A DNA stretch of 64,000 nucleotides from Hydractinia symbiolongicarpus (Eukaryota > Cnidaria > Hydrozoa > Anthoathecata > Hydractiniidae): positions 14,007,001 to 14,071,000 of the forward strand of contig NC_079886.1 in assembly GCF_029227915.1 (NCBI RefSeq), written 5' to 3'. The position numbers and the translations under genes were made by a program. Numbering within the stretch: position 1 is the first letter of the stretch; the number at the start of each line of letters is the position of its first letter. Shown here in pieces: positions 1 to 12,913 of this stretch. A model generated the notes under the pieces. That model was not told the origin of the DNA. It saw only the letters and a list, made by a program, of their open reading frames with translations, and did not search any database.

Positions 1-539
1 AAGGCTGTAATATTGCCTTTTACAGTCTCATAAAGGCCTCTTACGTAATTAATGTGGTTCCATCTGCCTGTGCAGGTTTCCATTGCACTGTTCTTGCCAG
101 TCTCATGCGCTACCACGTCCCAAGTCGTTTTCATTAGCGCCGTTGCCTTACAACACTCTTAACTACGTGCACAGTCCAATAAAGGGTGTAATATAGCCTT
201 TTGCAGTCTAATAAAAGCCTCACACGTAAATCACGTGGTTCCATCTGCCTGTGCAGGTTACCATTGGCCTAGTCCTTCCAGTCTCAATGCACTACAACGT
301 CCCAAGTCGTTTTCCTTAGTGCCGTCGCTTTAGAACACTCTTAACTACGTGCATCGTCCTATAAAGGCTGTAATATGGCCTTTTGCAGTCTAATAAAAGC
401 CTCACACGTAAATCACGTGGTTCCATCTGCCTGCACAGGTTACCATTGCACAATTCCTTCCAGTCTCAATGCGCTACAACGTCCCAAGTCGTTTTCAATA
501 GCGCCATTGCATTAGAACACTCTTAACTACGTGCACAGT

Positions 540-721
540 CCTATAAAGGCTGTAATATGGCCCTTTGCGGTCTAATAAAAGCCTCACACGTAAATCACGT
601 GGTTCCATCTGCCTGCGCAGGTTACCATTGGACTAGTCCTTCCAGTCTCAATGCGCTACAACGTTCCAAGTCGTTTTCATTAGCGCTGTTATCTTAGAAC
701 ACTCTTAACTACGTGCACAGT
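540..721 (+). repeat. Representative 182-bp monomer
   Basis: This copy serves as a reference for the monomer and runs from one CCTATAAAGG to the next. It carries TATAAA at 542-547, AATAAA at 574-579, the E-box palindrome CACGTG at 596-601, the 10-bp perfect palindrome CCTGCGCAGG at 612-621, AGCGCT at 682-687 and GTGCAC at 713-718. The length of 182 bp is close to one nucleosome plus linker, a common satellite monomer size. Its first half also holds a short internal subrepeat: CAGTCCTATAAAGGC, starting 4 bp before this monomer boundary, resembles a second copy about 32 bp downstream. No coding capacity is inferred. Confidence 0.95.
612..621. other. 10-bp perfect palindrome CCTGCGCAGG, one per monomer
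   Basis: The sequence reads the same on both strands and sits mid-monomer. It exists in three main states across the array: CCTGCGCAGG, CCTGTGCAGG (for example near 250) and CCTGCACAGG (for example near 431). The second and third are single transitions at the central CpG. In monomers with the TTTCACCTGCC variant the dyad extends to ACCTGC, a 4-base loop, then GCAGGT. Short dyads are a recurring feature of some centromeric satellites, but binding or cruciform formation here is not shown. Confidence 0.7.
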
Positions 722-1470
722 CCTATAAAGACCGCAATACACCTTTTTGCAGTCCAATAAAAGCCTCACACGTAAATCACGTGGTTCCATCTGCCTGTGC
801 AGGTTACCATTGGCCTAGTCCTTCCAGTCTCAATGCACTACAACGTCCTAAGTCGTTTTCATTAGCGCCATTGCATTAGATCACTCTTAACAACGTGCAC
901 AGTCCTATAAAGGCTGTAATATGGCCTTTTGCAGTCTAATAAAAGCCTAGCACGTAAATCACGTGGTTTCACCTGTCTGCGCAGGTTACCATTGGACTAG
1001 TCCTTCAAGTCTGAATGCGTTAGAACGTCCCAAGTCGTTATCAATAGGGCTGTGGCCTTAGAACTGCCTTAACTATGTGCACAGTCCTATAAAGGCTGTA
1101 ATATGGCCTTTTGCAGTCTAATAAAGGCTTCACACGTGAATCACGTGGTTTCACCTGCCTGCGCAGGTTACCATTGGACTGTTCCTTCCAGTCTCGATGC
1201 ACTACAACGTCCTAAGTTGTTTTCATGAGCGCCGCTGCCTTACAACACTCCTAACTACGTGCACAGTCCTATAAAGGCTGTAATATGGCCTTTTGCAGTC
1301 TAATAAAGGCCTCATACGTAATTAATGTGGTTCCATCTGCCTGTGCAGGTTACCATTGCAATGTTCTTTCCAGTCTTATGCGCTACCACGTCCAAAGTCG
1401 TTTTCATTAGCGCCGTTGCCTTACAACACTCTTAACTACGTGTGCGCAGTCCAATAAAGGCTGTAATATG

Positions 1471-2023
1471 GCCTTTTGCAGTCTAGCAAAGGCCTGACAC
1501 GTAAATCACGTGCTTCCATCTGCTTGCGCAGGTTACCATTGGCCTAGTCCTTCCAGTCTCAATGCGCTACAACGTCCCAAGTCGTTTTCATTGGCGCCGT
1601 TGCCTTAGAATACTCTTAACTACGTGCACAGTCCTATAAAGGCTGTAATATGGCCTTTTGCAGTCTAATAAAAGCCTCACACGTAAATCACGTGGTTCCA
1701 TCTGCCTGCTCAGGTTACCATTGCACTATTCCTTCCAGTCTCAATGCGCTACAACGTCCCAAAACGTTTTCATTAGCGCCGTTGCCTTACAACACTCTTA
1801 ACTACGTGTGCAGTCCTAGAAAGGCTGTAATATGGCCTTTTGCAGTCTAATATAAGCCTCGCACGTAAATCACGCGGTTTCACCTGTCTGCGCAGGTTAC
1901 CATTGGACTAGTCCTTCCAGTCTCGATGCACTACAATGTCCCAAGTTGTTTTCATTAGCGCCTTTGCATTAGAACACTCTTAACTACGTGCACAGCCCTA
2001 TAAAGGCTATAATATGGCCTTTT
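1471..2023 (+). repeat. Three-monomer segment repeated at 5-monomer offset, copy 1
   Basis: It matches 2,379-2,931 at an offset of 908 bp, or five monomers. The segment carries the CAAAGGCCTGACACG monomer, then the GCTCAGG / CCCAAAACG monomer, then the AATATAAGCCTCGCAC monomer. Differences include GTCTAGC against GTCTAAC near 1,486. It begins just after a GG/AG difference near 1,470 and ends in the CCTTTTTTAG variant near 2,024. Confidence 0.85.
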
Positions 2024-2378
2024 TTAGTCTAGTAAAAGCCTCACACGTAAATCACGTGGTTCCATCTGCCTGTGCAAGTTACCATTGGACTATTCCTTCA
2101 GTCTCAATGTGCTACAACGTCCCAAGTCGTCTTCATTAGCGCCGTTGCTTTACAACACTATTAACTACGTTCACCGTCTTATAAAGGCTGTAATATTGCC
2201 TTTTGCAGTCTCATAAAGGCCTCATACGTAATTAATGTGGTTCCATCTGCCTGTGCAGGTTTCCATTGCACTGTTCTTGCCAGTCTCATGCGCTACCACG
2301 TCCCAAGTCGTTTTCATTAGCGCCGTTGCCTTACAACACTCTTAACTACGTGCACAGTCCAATAAAGGGTGTAATATA

Positions 2379-2931
2379 GCCTTTTGCAGTCTAACAAAGG
2401 CCTGACACGTAAATCACGTGCTTCCATCTGCTTGCGCAGGTTACCATTGGCCTAGTCCTTCCAGTCTCAATGCGCTACAACGTCCCAAGTCGTTTTCATT
2501 GGCACCGTTGCCTTAGAATACTCTTAACTACGTGCACAGTCCTATAAAGGCTGTAATATGGCCTTTTGCAGTCTAATAAAAGCCTCACACGTAAATCACG
2601 TGGTTCCATCTGCCTGCTCAGGTTACCATTGCACTATTCCTTCCAGTCTCAATGCGCTACAACGTCCCAAAACGTTTTCATTAGCGCCGTTGCCTTACAA
2701 CACTCTTAACTACGTGTGCAGTCCTAGAAAGGCTGTAATATGGCCTTTTGCAGTCTAATATAAGCCTCGCACATAAATCACGCGGTTTCACCTGTCTGCG
2801 CAGGTTACCATTGGACTAGTCCTTCCAGTCTCGATGCACTACAACGTCCCAAGTTGTTTTCATTAGCGCCTTTGCATTAGAACACTCTTAACTACTTGCA
2901 CAGCCCTATAAAGGCTATAATATGGCCTTTT
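2379..2931 (+). repeat. Three-monomer segment repeated at 5-monomer offset, copy 2
   Basis: This is the partner of 1,471-2,023. It also starts the longer segment 2,379-4,113, which matches 7,837-9,571 at an offset of 5,458 bp (30 monomers). The 30-monomer match breaks at 4,114 (C) against 9,572 (G). Among differences inside it are CACATAAATC near 2,771 against CACGTAAATC in the 30-monomer partner, and a C that makes GCCCCACACG in the partner near 8,041. Confidence 0.85.
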
Positions 2932-3378
2932 GCAGTCTAATAAAAGCCTCACACGTAAATCACGTGGTTCCATCTGCCTGCGCAGGTTACCATTGGACTA
3001 GTCCTTCCAGTCTCAATGCGCTACAACGTTCCAAGTCGTTTTCATTAGCGCTGTTATCTTAGAACACTCTTAACTACGTGCACAGTCCTATAAAGACCGC
3101 AATACACCTTTTTGCAGTCCAATAAAAGCCTCACACGTAAATCACGTGGTTCCATCTGCCTGCGCAGGTTACCATTGGACTAGTCCTTCCAGTCTCAATG
3201 CGCTACAACGTTCCAAGTGGTTTTCATTAGCGCTGTTGCCTTAGAACACTCTTAACTACGTGCACAGTCCTATAAAGGCTGTAATATTGCCTTTTGCAGT
3301 CTCATAAAGGCCTCATACGTAATTAATGTGGTTCCATCTGCCTGTGCAGGTTACCATTGCACTGTTCTTTCCAGTCTC

Positions 3379-5562
3379 ATGCGCTACCACGTCCCAAGTC
3401 GTTTTCATTAGCGCCGTTGCCTTACAACACTCTTAACTACGTGCACAGTCCAATAAAGGGTGTAATATAGCCTTTTGCTGTCTAATAAAAGCCTCACACG
3501 TAAATCAAGTGGTTCCATCTGCCTGTGCAGGTTACCATTGGCCTAGTCCTTCCAGTCTCAATGCACTACAACGTCCTAAGTCGTTTTCATTAGCGCCATT
3601 GCATTAGAACACTCTTAACTACGTGCACAGTCCTATAAAGGCTGTAATATGGCCTTTTGCAGTCTAATAAAGGCTTCACACGTAAATCACGTGGTTTCAC
3701 CTGCCTGCGCAGGTTACCATTGGACTGTTCCTTCCAGTCTCGATGCACTACAACGTCCCAAGTTGTTTTCATGAGCGCCGCTGCCTTACAACACTCCTAA
3801 CTAAGTGCACAGTCCTATAAAGGCCGTAATATGGCCTTTTGCAGTCTAATAAAAACCTCGCACGTAAATCATGCGGTTTCACCTGTCTGCGCAGGTTACA
3901 ATTGGCCTAGTTCTTCCAGTCTCAATGTGGCACAACGTCCCAAGTCGTTTTCATTACCGCTGCTGCCTAACAACACTCTTAACTACGTGTGCGCAGTCCA
4001 ATAAAGGCTGTAATATGGCCTTTTGCAGTCTAAAAAAAGCCTCACACGTAAATCACGTGGTTCCATCTGCCTGCGCAGGTTACCATTGCACTATTCCTTC
4101 CAGTCTCAATGTGCTACAACGTCCCAAGTCGTCTTCATTAGCGCCGTTGCTTTACAACACTATTAACTACGTTCACCGTCTTATAAAGGCTGTAATATTG
4201 CCTTTTACAGTCTCATAAAGGCCTCATACGTAATTAATGTGGTTCCATCTGCCTGTGCAGGTTTCCATTGCACTGTTCTTGCCAGTCTCATGCGCTACCA
4301 CGTCCCAAGTCGTTTTCATTAGCGGCGTTGCCTTACAACACTCTTAACTACGTGCACAGTCCAATAAAGGGTGTAATATAGCCTTTTGCAGTCTAATAAA
4401 AGCCTCACACGTAAATCACGTGGTTCCATCTGCCTGTGCAGGTTACCATTGGCCTAGTCCTTCCAGTCTCAATGCACTACAACGTCCCAAGTCGTTTTCC
4501 TTAGTGCCGTCGCTTTAGAACACTCTTAACTACGTGCATCGTCCTATAAAGGCTGTAATATGGCCTTTTGCAGTCTAATAAAAGCCTCACACGTAAATCA
4601 CGTGGTTCCATCTGCCTGCGCAGGTTACCATTGCACAATTCCTTCCAGTCTCAATGCGCTACAACGTCCCAAGTCGTTTTCATTAGCGCCATTGCATTAG
4701 AACACTCTTAACTACGTGCACAGTCCTATAAAGGCTGTAATATGGCCCTTTGCGGTCTAATAAAAGCCTCACACGTAAATCACGTGGTTCCATCTGCCTG
4801 CGCAGGTTACCATTGGACTAGTCCTTCCAGTCTCAATGCGCTACAACGTTCCAAGTCGTTTTCATTAGCGCTGTTATCTTAGAACACTCTTAACTACGTG
4901 CACAGTCCTATAAAGACCGCAATACACCTTTTTGCAGTCCAATAAAAGCCTCACACGTAAATCACGTGGTTCCATCTGCCTGTGCAGGTTACCATTGGCC
5001 TAGTCCTTCCAGTCTCAATGCACTACAACGTCCTAAGTCGTTTTCATTAGCGCCATTGCATTAGATCACTCTTAACAACGTGCACAGTCCTATAAAGGCT
5101 GTAATATGGCCTTTTGCAGTCTAATAAAAGCCTAGCACGTAAATCACGTGGTTTCACCTGTCTGCGCAGGTTACCATTGGACTAGTCCTTCAAGTCTGAA
5201 TGCGTTAGAACGTCCCAAGTCGTTATCAATAGGGCTGTGGCCTTAGAACTGCCTTAACTATGTGCACAGTCCTATAAAGGCTGTAATATGGCCTTTTGCA
5301 GTCTAATAAAGGCTTTACACGTGAATCACGTGGTTTCACCTGCCTGCGCAGGTTACCATTGGACTGTTCCTTCCAGTCTCGATGCACTACAACGTCCCAA
5401 GTTGTTTTCATGAGCGCCGCTGCCTTACAACACTCCTAACTACGTGCACAGTCCTATAAAGGCTGTAATATGGCCTTTTGCAGTCTAATAAAGGCCTCAT
5501 ACGTAATTAATGTGGTTCCATCTGCCTGTGCAGGTTACCATTGCAATGTTCTTTCCAGTCTT
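3379..5562 (+). repeat. 12-monomer tandem HOR unit, copy A (2,184 bp)
   Basis: It matches the adjacent unit at an offset of 2,184 bp, which is exactly 12 monomers of 182. The match is bounded on the left by a C/T difference at 3,378 against 5,562. Small differences between the units include CGTCTTC against CGTTTTC (near 4,129 / 6,313), CTGCGCAGG against CTGTGCAGG (near 4,616 / 6,800) and GGCTTTACAC against GGCTTCACAC (near 5,312 / 7,493). The same tandem pair is present in the downstream block near 26.9-31.3 kb. The unit also contains most of a 23-monomer-offset match: 1-1,440 matches 4,186-5,625. Confidence 0.88.
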
Positions 5563-7808
5563 ATGCGCTACCACGTCCCAAGTCGTTTTCATTAGCGCCG
5601 TTGCCTTACAACACTCTTAACTACGTGCACAGTCTAATAAAGGGTGTAATATAGCCTTTTGCTGTCTAATAAAAGCCTCACACGTAAATCAAGTGGTTCC
5701 ATCTGCCTGTGCAGGTTACCATTGGCCTAGTCCTTCCAGTCTCAATGCACTACAACGTCCTAAGTCGTTTTCATTAGCGCCATTGCATTAGAACACTCTT
5801 AACTACGTGCACAGTCCTATAAAGGCTGTAATATGGCCTTTTGCAGTCTAATAAAGGCTTCACACGTAAATCACGTGGTTTCACCTGCCTGCGCAGGTTA
5901 CCATTGGACTGTTCCTTCCAGTCTCGATGCACTACAACGTCCCAAGTTGTTTTCATGAGCGCCGCTGCCTTACAACACTCCTAACTAAGTGCACAGTCCT
6001 ATAAAGGCCGTAATATGGCCTTTTGCAGTCTAATAAAAACCTCGCACGTAAATCATGCGGTTTCACCTGTCTGCGCAGGTTACAATTGGCCTAGTTCTTC
6101 CAGTCTCAATGTGGCACAACGTCCCAAGTCGTTTTCATTACCGCTGCTGCCTAACAACACTCTTAACTACGTGTGCGCAGTCCAATAAAGGCTGTAATAT
6201 GGCCTTTTGCAGTCTAAAAAAAGCCTCACACGTAAATCACGTGGTTCCATCTGCCTGCGCAGGTTACCATTGCACTATTCCTTCCAGTCTCAATGTGCTA
6301 CAACGTCCCAAGTCGTTTTCATTAGCGCCGTTGCTTTACAACACTATTAACTACGTTCACCGTCTTATAAAGGCTGTAATATTGCCTTTTACAGTCTCAT
6401 AAAGGCCTCATACGTAATTAATGTGGTTCCATCTGCCTGTGCAGGTTTCCATTGCACTGTTCTTGCCAGTCTCATGCGCTACCACGTCCCAAGTCGTTTT
6501 CATTAGCGGCGTTGCCTTACAACACTCTTAACTACGTGCACAGTCCAATAAAGGGTGTAATATAGCCTTTTGCAGTCTAATAAAAGCCTCACACGTAAAT
6601 CACGTGGTTCCATCTGCCTGTGCAGGTTACCATTGGCCTAGTCCTTCCAGTCTCAATGCACTACAACGTCCCAAGTCGTTTTCCTTAGTGCCGTCGCTTT
6701 AGAACACTCTTAACTACGTGCATCGTCCTATAAAGGCTGTAATATGGCCTTTTGCAGTCTAATAAAAGCCTCACACGTAAATCACGTGGTTCCATCTGCC
6801 TGTGCAGGTTACCATTGCACAATTCCTTCCAGTCTCAATGCGCTACAACGTCCCAAGTCGTTTTCATTAGCGCCATTGCATTAGAACACTCTTAACTACG
6901 TGCACAGTCCTATAAAGGCTGTAATATGGCCCTTTGCGGTCTAAAAGCCTCACACGTAAATCACGTGGTTCCATCTGCCTGCGCAGGTTACCATTGGACT
7001 AGTCCTTCCAGTCTCAATGCGCTACAACGTTCCAAGTCGTTTTCATTAGCGCTGTTATCTTAAAACACTCTTAACTACGTGCACAGTCCTATAAAGACCG
7101 CAATACACCTTTTTGCAGTCCAATAAAAGCCTCACACGTAAATCACGTGGTTCCATCTGCCTGTGCAGGTTACCATTGGCCTAGTCCTTCCAGTCTCAAT
7201 GCACTACAACGTCCTAAGTCGTTTTCATTAGCGCCATTGCATTAGATCACTCTTAACAACGTGCACAGTCCTATAAAGGCTGTAATATGGCCTTTTGCAG
7301 TCTAATAAAAGCCTAGCACTTAAATCACGTGGTTTCACCTGTCTGCGCAGGTTACCATTGGACTAGTCCTTCAAGTCTGAATGCGTTAGAACGTCCCAAG
7401 TCGTTATCAATAGGGCTGTGGCCTTAGAACTGGCTTAACTATGTGCACAGTCCTATAAAGGCTGTAATATGGCCTTTTGCAGTCTAATAAAGGCTTCACA
7501 CGTGAATCACGTGGTTTCACCTGCCTGCGCAGGTTACCATTGGACTGTTCCTTCCAGTCTCGATGCACTACAACGTCCCAAGTTGTTTTCATGAGCGCCG
7601 CTGCCTTACAACACTCCTAACTACGTGCACAGTCCTATAAAAGCTGTAATATGGCCTTTTGCAGTCTAATAAAGGCCTCATACGTAATTAATGTGGTTCC
7701 ATCTGCCTGTGCAGGTTACCATTGCAATGTTCTTTCCAGTCTTATGCGCTACCACGTCCCAAGTCGTTTTCATTAGCGCCGTTGCCTTACAACACTCTTA
7801 ACTACGTG
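5563..7808 (+). repeat. 12-monomer tandem HOR unit, copy B
   Basis: This is the second 12-monomer unit. It carries a 3-bp deletion near 6,942, where GTCTAATAAAAGCC becomes GTCTAAAAGCC, so downstream offsets to copy A are 2,181 instead of 2,184. Homology to copy A ends at 7,808, after which this side reads GTGTGCGCAGTCC where copy A reads GTGCACAGTC. Confidence 0.88.
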
Positions 7809-10800
7809 TGCGCAGTCCAATAAAGGCTGTAATATGGCCTTTTGCAGTCTAACAAAGGCCTGACACGTAAATCACGTGCTTCCATCTGCTTGCGCAGGTT
7901 ACCATTGGCCTAGTCCTTCCAGTCTCAATGCGCTACAACGTCCCAAGTCGTTTTCATTGGCGCCGTTGCCTTAGAATACTCTTAACTACGTGCACAGTCC
8001 TATAAAGGCTGTAATATGGCCTTTTGCAGTCTAATAAAAGCCCCACACGTAAATCACGTGGTTCCATCTGCCTGCTCAGGTTACCATTGCACTATTCCTT
8101 CCAGTCTCAATGCGCTACAACGTCCCAAAACGTTTTCATTAGCGCCGTTGCCTTACAACACTCTTAACTACGTGTGCAGTCCTAGAAAGGCTGTAATATG
8201 GCCTTTTGCAGTCTAATATAAGCCTCGCACGTAAATCACGCGGTTTCACCTGTCTGCGCAGGTTACCATTGGACTAGTCCTTCCAGTCTCGATGCACTAC
8301 AACGTCCCAAGTTGTTTTCATTAGCGCCTTTGCATTAGAACACTCTTAACTACGTGCACAGCCCTATAAAGGCTATAATATGGCCTTTTGCAGTCTAATA
8401 AAAGCCTCACACGTAAATCACGTGGTTCCATCTGCCTGCGCAGGTTACCATTGGACTAGTCCTTCCAGTCTCAATGCGCTACAACGTTCCAAGTCGTTTT
8501 CATTAGCGCTGTTATCTTAGAACACTCTTAACTGCGTGCACAGTCCTATAAAGACCGCAATACACCTTTTTGCAGTCCAATAAAAGCCTCACACGTAAAT
8601 CACGTGGTTCCATCTGCCTGCGCAGGTTACCATTGGACTAGTCCTTCCAGTCTCAATGCGCTACAACGTTCCAAGTGGTTTTCATTAGCGCTGTTGCCTT
8701 AGAACACTCTTAACTACGTGCACAGTCCTATAAAGGCTGTAATATTGCCTTTTGCAGTCTCATAAAGGCCTCATACGTAATTAATGTGGTTCCATCTGCC
8801 TGTGCAGGTTACCATTGCACTGTTCTTTCCAGTCTCATGCGCTACCACGTCCCAAGTCGTTTTCATTAGCGCCGTTGCCTTACAACACTCTTAACTACGT
8901 GCACAGTCCAATAAAGGGTGTAATATAGCCTTTTGCTGTCTAATAAAAGCCTCACACGTAAATCAAGTGGTTCCATCTGCCTGTGCAGGTTACCATTGGC
9001 CTAGTCCTTCCAGTCTCAATGCACTACAACGTCCTAAGTCGTTTTCATTAGCGCCATTGCATTAGAACACTCTTAACTACGTGCACAGTCCTATAAAGGC
9101 TGTAATATGGCCTTTTGCAGTCTAATAAAGGCTTCACACGTAAATCACGTGGTTTCACCTGCCTGCGAAGGTTACCATTGGACTGTTCCTTCCAGTCTCG
9201 ATGCACTACAACGTCCCAAGTTGTTTTCATGAGCGCCGCTGCCTTACAACACTCCTAACTAAGTGCACAGTCCTATAAAGGCCGTAATATGGCCTTTTGC
9301 AGTCTAATAAAAACCTCGCACGTAAATCATGCGGTTTCACCTGTCTGCGCAGGTTACAATTGGCCTAGTTCTTCCAGTCTCAATGTGGCACAACGTCCCA
9401 AGTCGTTTTCATTACCGCTGCTGCCTAACAACACTCTTAACTACGTGTGCGCAGTCCAATAAAGGCTGTAATATGGCCTTTTGCAGTCTAAAAAAAGCCT
9501 CACACGTAAATCACGTGGTTCCATCTGCCTGCGCAGGTTACCATTGCACTATTCCTTCCAGTCTCAATGTGGTACAACGTCCCAAGTCGTTTTCATTAGC
9601 GGCGTTGCCTTACAACACTCTTAACTACGTGCACAGTCCAATAAAGGGTGTAATATAGCCTTTTGCAGTCTAATAAAAGCCTCACACGTAAATCACGTGG
9701 TTCCATCTGCCTGTGCAGGTTACCATTGGCCTAGTCCTTCCAGTCTCAATGCACTACAACGTCCCAAGTCGTTTTCCTTAGTGCCGTCGCTTTAGAACAC
9801 TCTTAACTACGTGCATCGTCCTATAAAGGCTGTAATATGGCCTTTTGCAGTCTAATAAAAGCCTCACACGTAAATCACGTGGTTCCATCTGCCTGCGCAG
9901 GTTACCATTGCACAATTCCTTCCAGTCTCAATGCGCTACAACGTCCCAAGTCGTTTTCATTAGCGCCATTGCATTAGAACACTCTTAACTACGTGCACAG
10001 TCCTGTAAAGGCTGTAATATGGCCTTTTGCAGTCTAATAAAAGCCTCACACGTAAATCACGTGGTTCCATCTGCCTGCACAGGTTACCATTGCACAATTC
10101 CTTCCAGTCTCAATGCGCTACAACGTCCCAAGTCGTTTTCATTAGCGCCATTGCATTAGATCACTCTTAACAACGTGCACAGTCCTATAAAGGCTGTAAT
10201 ATGGCCTTTTGCAGTCTAATAAAAGCCTAGCACGTAAATCACGTGGTTTCACCTGTCTGCGCAGGTTACCATTGGACTAGTCCTTCAAGTCTGAATGCGT
10301 TAGAACGTCCCAAGTCGTTATCAATAGGGCTGTGGCCTTAGAACTGCCTTAACTATGTGCACAGTCCTATAAAGGCTGTAATATGGCCTTTTGCAGTCTA
10401 ATAAAGGCTTCACACGTGAATCACGTGGTTTCACCTGCCTGCGCAGGTTACCATTGGACTGTTCCTTCCAGTCTCGATGCACTACAACGTCCCAAGTTGT
10501 TTTCATGAGCGCCGCTGCCTTACAACACTCCTAACTACGTGCACAGTCCTATAAAGGCTGTAATATGGCCTTTTGCAGTCTAATAAAGGCCTCATACGTA
10601 ATTAATGTGGTTCCATCTGCCTGTGCAGGTTACCATTGCAATGTTCTTTCCAGTCTTATGCGCTACCACGTCCCAAGTCGTTTTCATTAGCGCCGTTGCC
10701 TTACAACACTCTTAACTACGTGTGCGCAGTCCAATAAAGGCTGTAATATGGCCTTTTGCAGTCTAACAAAGGCCTGACACGTAAATCACGTGCTTCCATC

Positions 10801-12913
10801 TGCTTGCGCAGGTTACCATTGGCCTAGTCCTTCCAGTCTCATGCGCTACCACGTCCCAAGTCGTTTTCATTAGCGCCGTTGCCTTACAACACTCTTAACT
10901 ACGTGCACAGTCCAATAAAGGGTGTAATATAGCCTTTTGCAGTCTAATAAAAGCCTCACACGTAAATCACGTGGTTCCATCTGCCTGTGCAGGTTACCAT
11001 TGGCCTAGTCCTTCCAGTCTCAATGCACTACAACGTCCCAAGTCGTTTTCCTTAGTGCCGTCGCTTTAGAACACTCTTAACTACGTGCATCGTCCTATAA
11101 AGGCTGTAATATGGCCTTTTGCAGATTAATAAAAGCCTCACACGTAAATCACGTGGTTCCATCTGCCTGCGCAGGTTACCATTGCACAATTCCGTCCAGT
11201 CTCAATGCGCTACAACGTCCCAAGTCGTTTTCATTAGCGCCATTGCATTAGAACACTCTTAACTACGTGCCCAGTCCTATAAAGTCTGTAATATGGCCCT
11301 TTGCGGTCTAATAAAAGCCTCACACGTAAATCACGTGGTTCCATCTGCCTGCGCAGGTTACCATTGGACTAGTCCTTCCAGTCTCAATGCGCTACAACGT
11401 TCCAAGTCGTTTTCATTAGCGCCGTTGCCTTACAACACTCTTAACTACGTGCACAATCCAATAAAGGGTGTAATATAGCCTTTTGCAGTCTAATAAAAGC
11501 CTCACACGTAAATCACGTGGTTCCATCTGCCTGTGCAGGTTACCATTGGCCTAGTCCTTCCAGTCTCAATGCACTACAACGTCCCAAGTCGTTTTCCTTA
11601 GTGCCGTCGCTTTAGAACACTCTTAACTACGTGCATCGTCCTATAAAGGCTGTAATATGGCCCTTTGCGGTCTAATAAAAGCCTCATCCGTAAATCACGT
11701 GGTTCCATCTGCCTGCGCAGGTTACCATTGGACTAGTCCTTCCAGTCTCAATGCGCTACAACGTTCCAAGTGGTTTTCATTAGCGCTGTTGCCTTAGAAC
11801 ACTCTTAACTACGTGCACAGTCCTATAAAGGCTGTAATATTGCCTTTTGCAGTCTCATAAAGGCCTCATACGTAATTAATGTAGTTCCATCTGCCTGTGC
11901 AGGTTACCATTGCACTGTTCTTTCCAGTCTCATGCGCTACCACGTCCTAAGTCGTTTTCATTAGCGCCATTGCATTAGAACACTCTTAACAACGTGCACA
12001 GTCCTATAAAGGCTGTAATATGGCCTTTTGCAGTCTAATAAAAGCCTAGCACGTAAATCACGTGGTTTCACCTGTCTGCGCAGGTTACCATTGGACTAGT
12101 CCTTCAAGTCTGAATGCGTTAGAACGTCCCAAGTCGTTATCAATAGGGCTGTGGCCTTAGAACTGTCTTAATTATGTGCACAGTCCTATAAAGGCTGTAA
12201 TATGGCCTTTTGCAGTCTAATAAAGGCCTCATACGTAATTAATGTGGTTCCATCTGCCTGTGCAGGTTACCATTGCAATGTTCTTTCCAGTCTTATGCGC
12301 TACCACGTCCCAAGCCGTTTTCATTAGCGCCGTTGCCTTACAACACTCTTAACTACGTGTGCGCAGTCCAATAAAGGCTGTAATATGGCCTTTTGCAGTC
12401 TAATAAAGGCTTGACACGTAAATCACGTGCTTCCATCTGCTTGCGCAGGTTACCATTGGCCTAGTCCTTCTAGTCTCAATGCGCTACAACGTCCCAAGTC
12501 GTTTTCATTGGCGCCGTTGCCTTAGAATACTCTTAACTACGTGCACAGTCCTATAAAGGCTGTAATATGGCCTTTTGCGGTCTAATAAAAGCCTCATCCG
12601 TAAATCACGTGGTTCCATTTGCCTGCGCAGGTTACCATTGGACTAGTCCTTCCAGTCTCAATGCGCTACAACGTTCCAAGTCGTTTTCATTAGCGCTGTT
12701 ATCTTAGAACACTCTTAACTACGTGCACAGTCCTATAAAGACCGCAATACACCTTTTTGCAGTCCAATAAAAGCCTCACACGTAAATCACGTGGTTCCAT
12801 CTGCCTGCGCAGGTTACCATTGGACTAGTCCTTCCAGTCTCAATGCACTACAACGTCCCAAGTCGTTATCAATAGGGCTGTGGCCTTAGAACTGTCTTAA
12901 CTATGTGCACAGT

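Larger units (their letters stand above)
1..10841 (+). repeat. Large HOR block, copy 1 (continues off the left edge)
   Basis: This block aligns without gaps to 23,532-34,372 at a constant offset of 23,531 bp. Rare private variants are shared, for example GCCCCACACG (8,041 / 31,571), GCCTGCGAAGG (9,163 / 32,694), CTGGCTTAAC (7,430 / 30,961) and CCTGTAAAGG (10,008 / 33,539). The one difference I found is A at 2,504 against G at 26,035; I did not compare every base. The copies part company after 10,841, where CTCATGCGC here replaces CTCAATGCGC in copy 2. The true left end lies outside the window. Confidence 0.93.

Noticed and set aside
590-690. Possible internal RNA polymerase III promoter (GGTTCCATC as a B box, TAGCGCCGTTG as an A box)
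   Set aside because: Both deviate at key positions from the B-box and A-box consensus, and they are in the wrong order and spacing. No tRNA or SINE-like fold was recognised.
1650-1850. 66-codon plus-strand open frame starting MAFCSLIKASHVNHV, recurring dozens of times with lengths of 61-124 codons
   Set aside because: It starts at the ATATGG present in most monomers and runs through about one monomer before a stop. The monomer is not a multiple of 3 long, changes between copies ignore codon position, and there is no conserved start context or domain. It is a by-product of the satellite.
3590-3772. 60-61-codon minus-strand open frame starting MKTTWDVVVHRDWKEQ, recurring throughout
   Set aside because: This is the reverse strand of the same monomer, opening at the GTTTTCATGAGCG variant or similar. 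Its length is set by the 182-bp period, and it has no recognisable domain.
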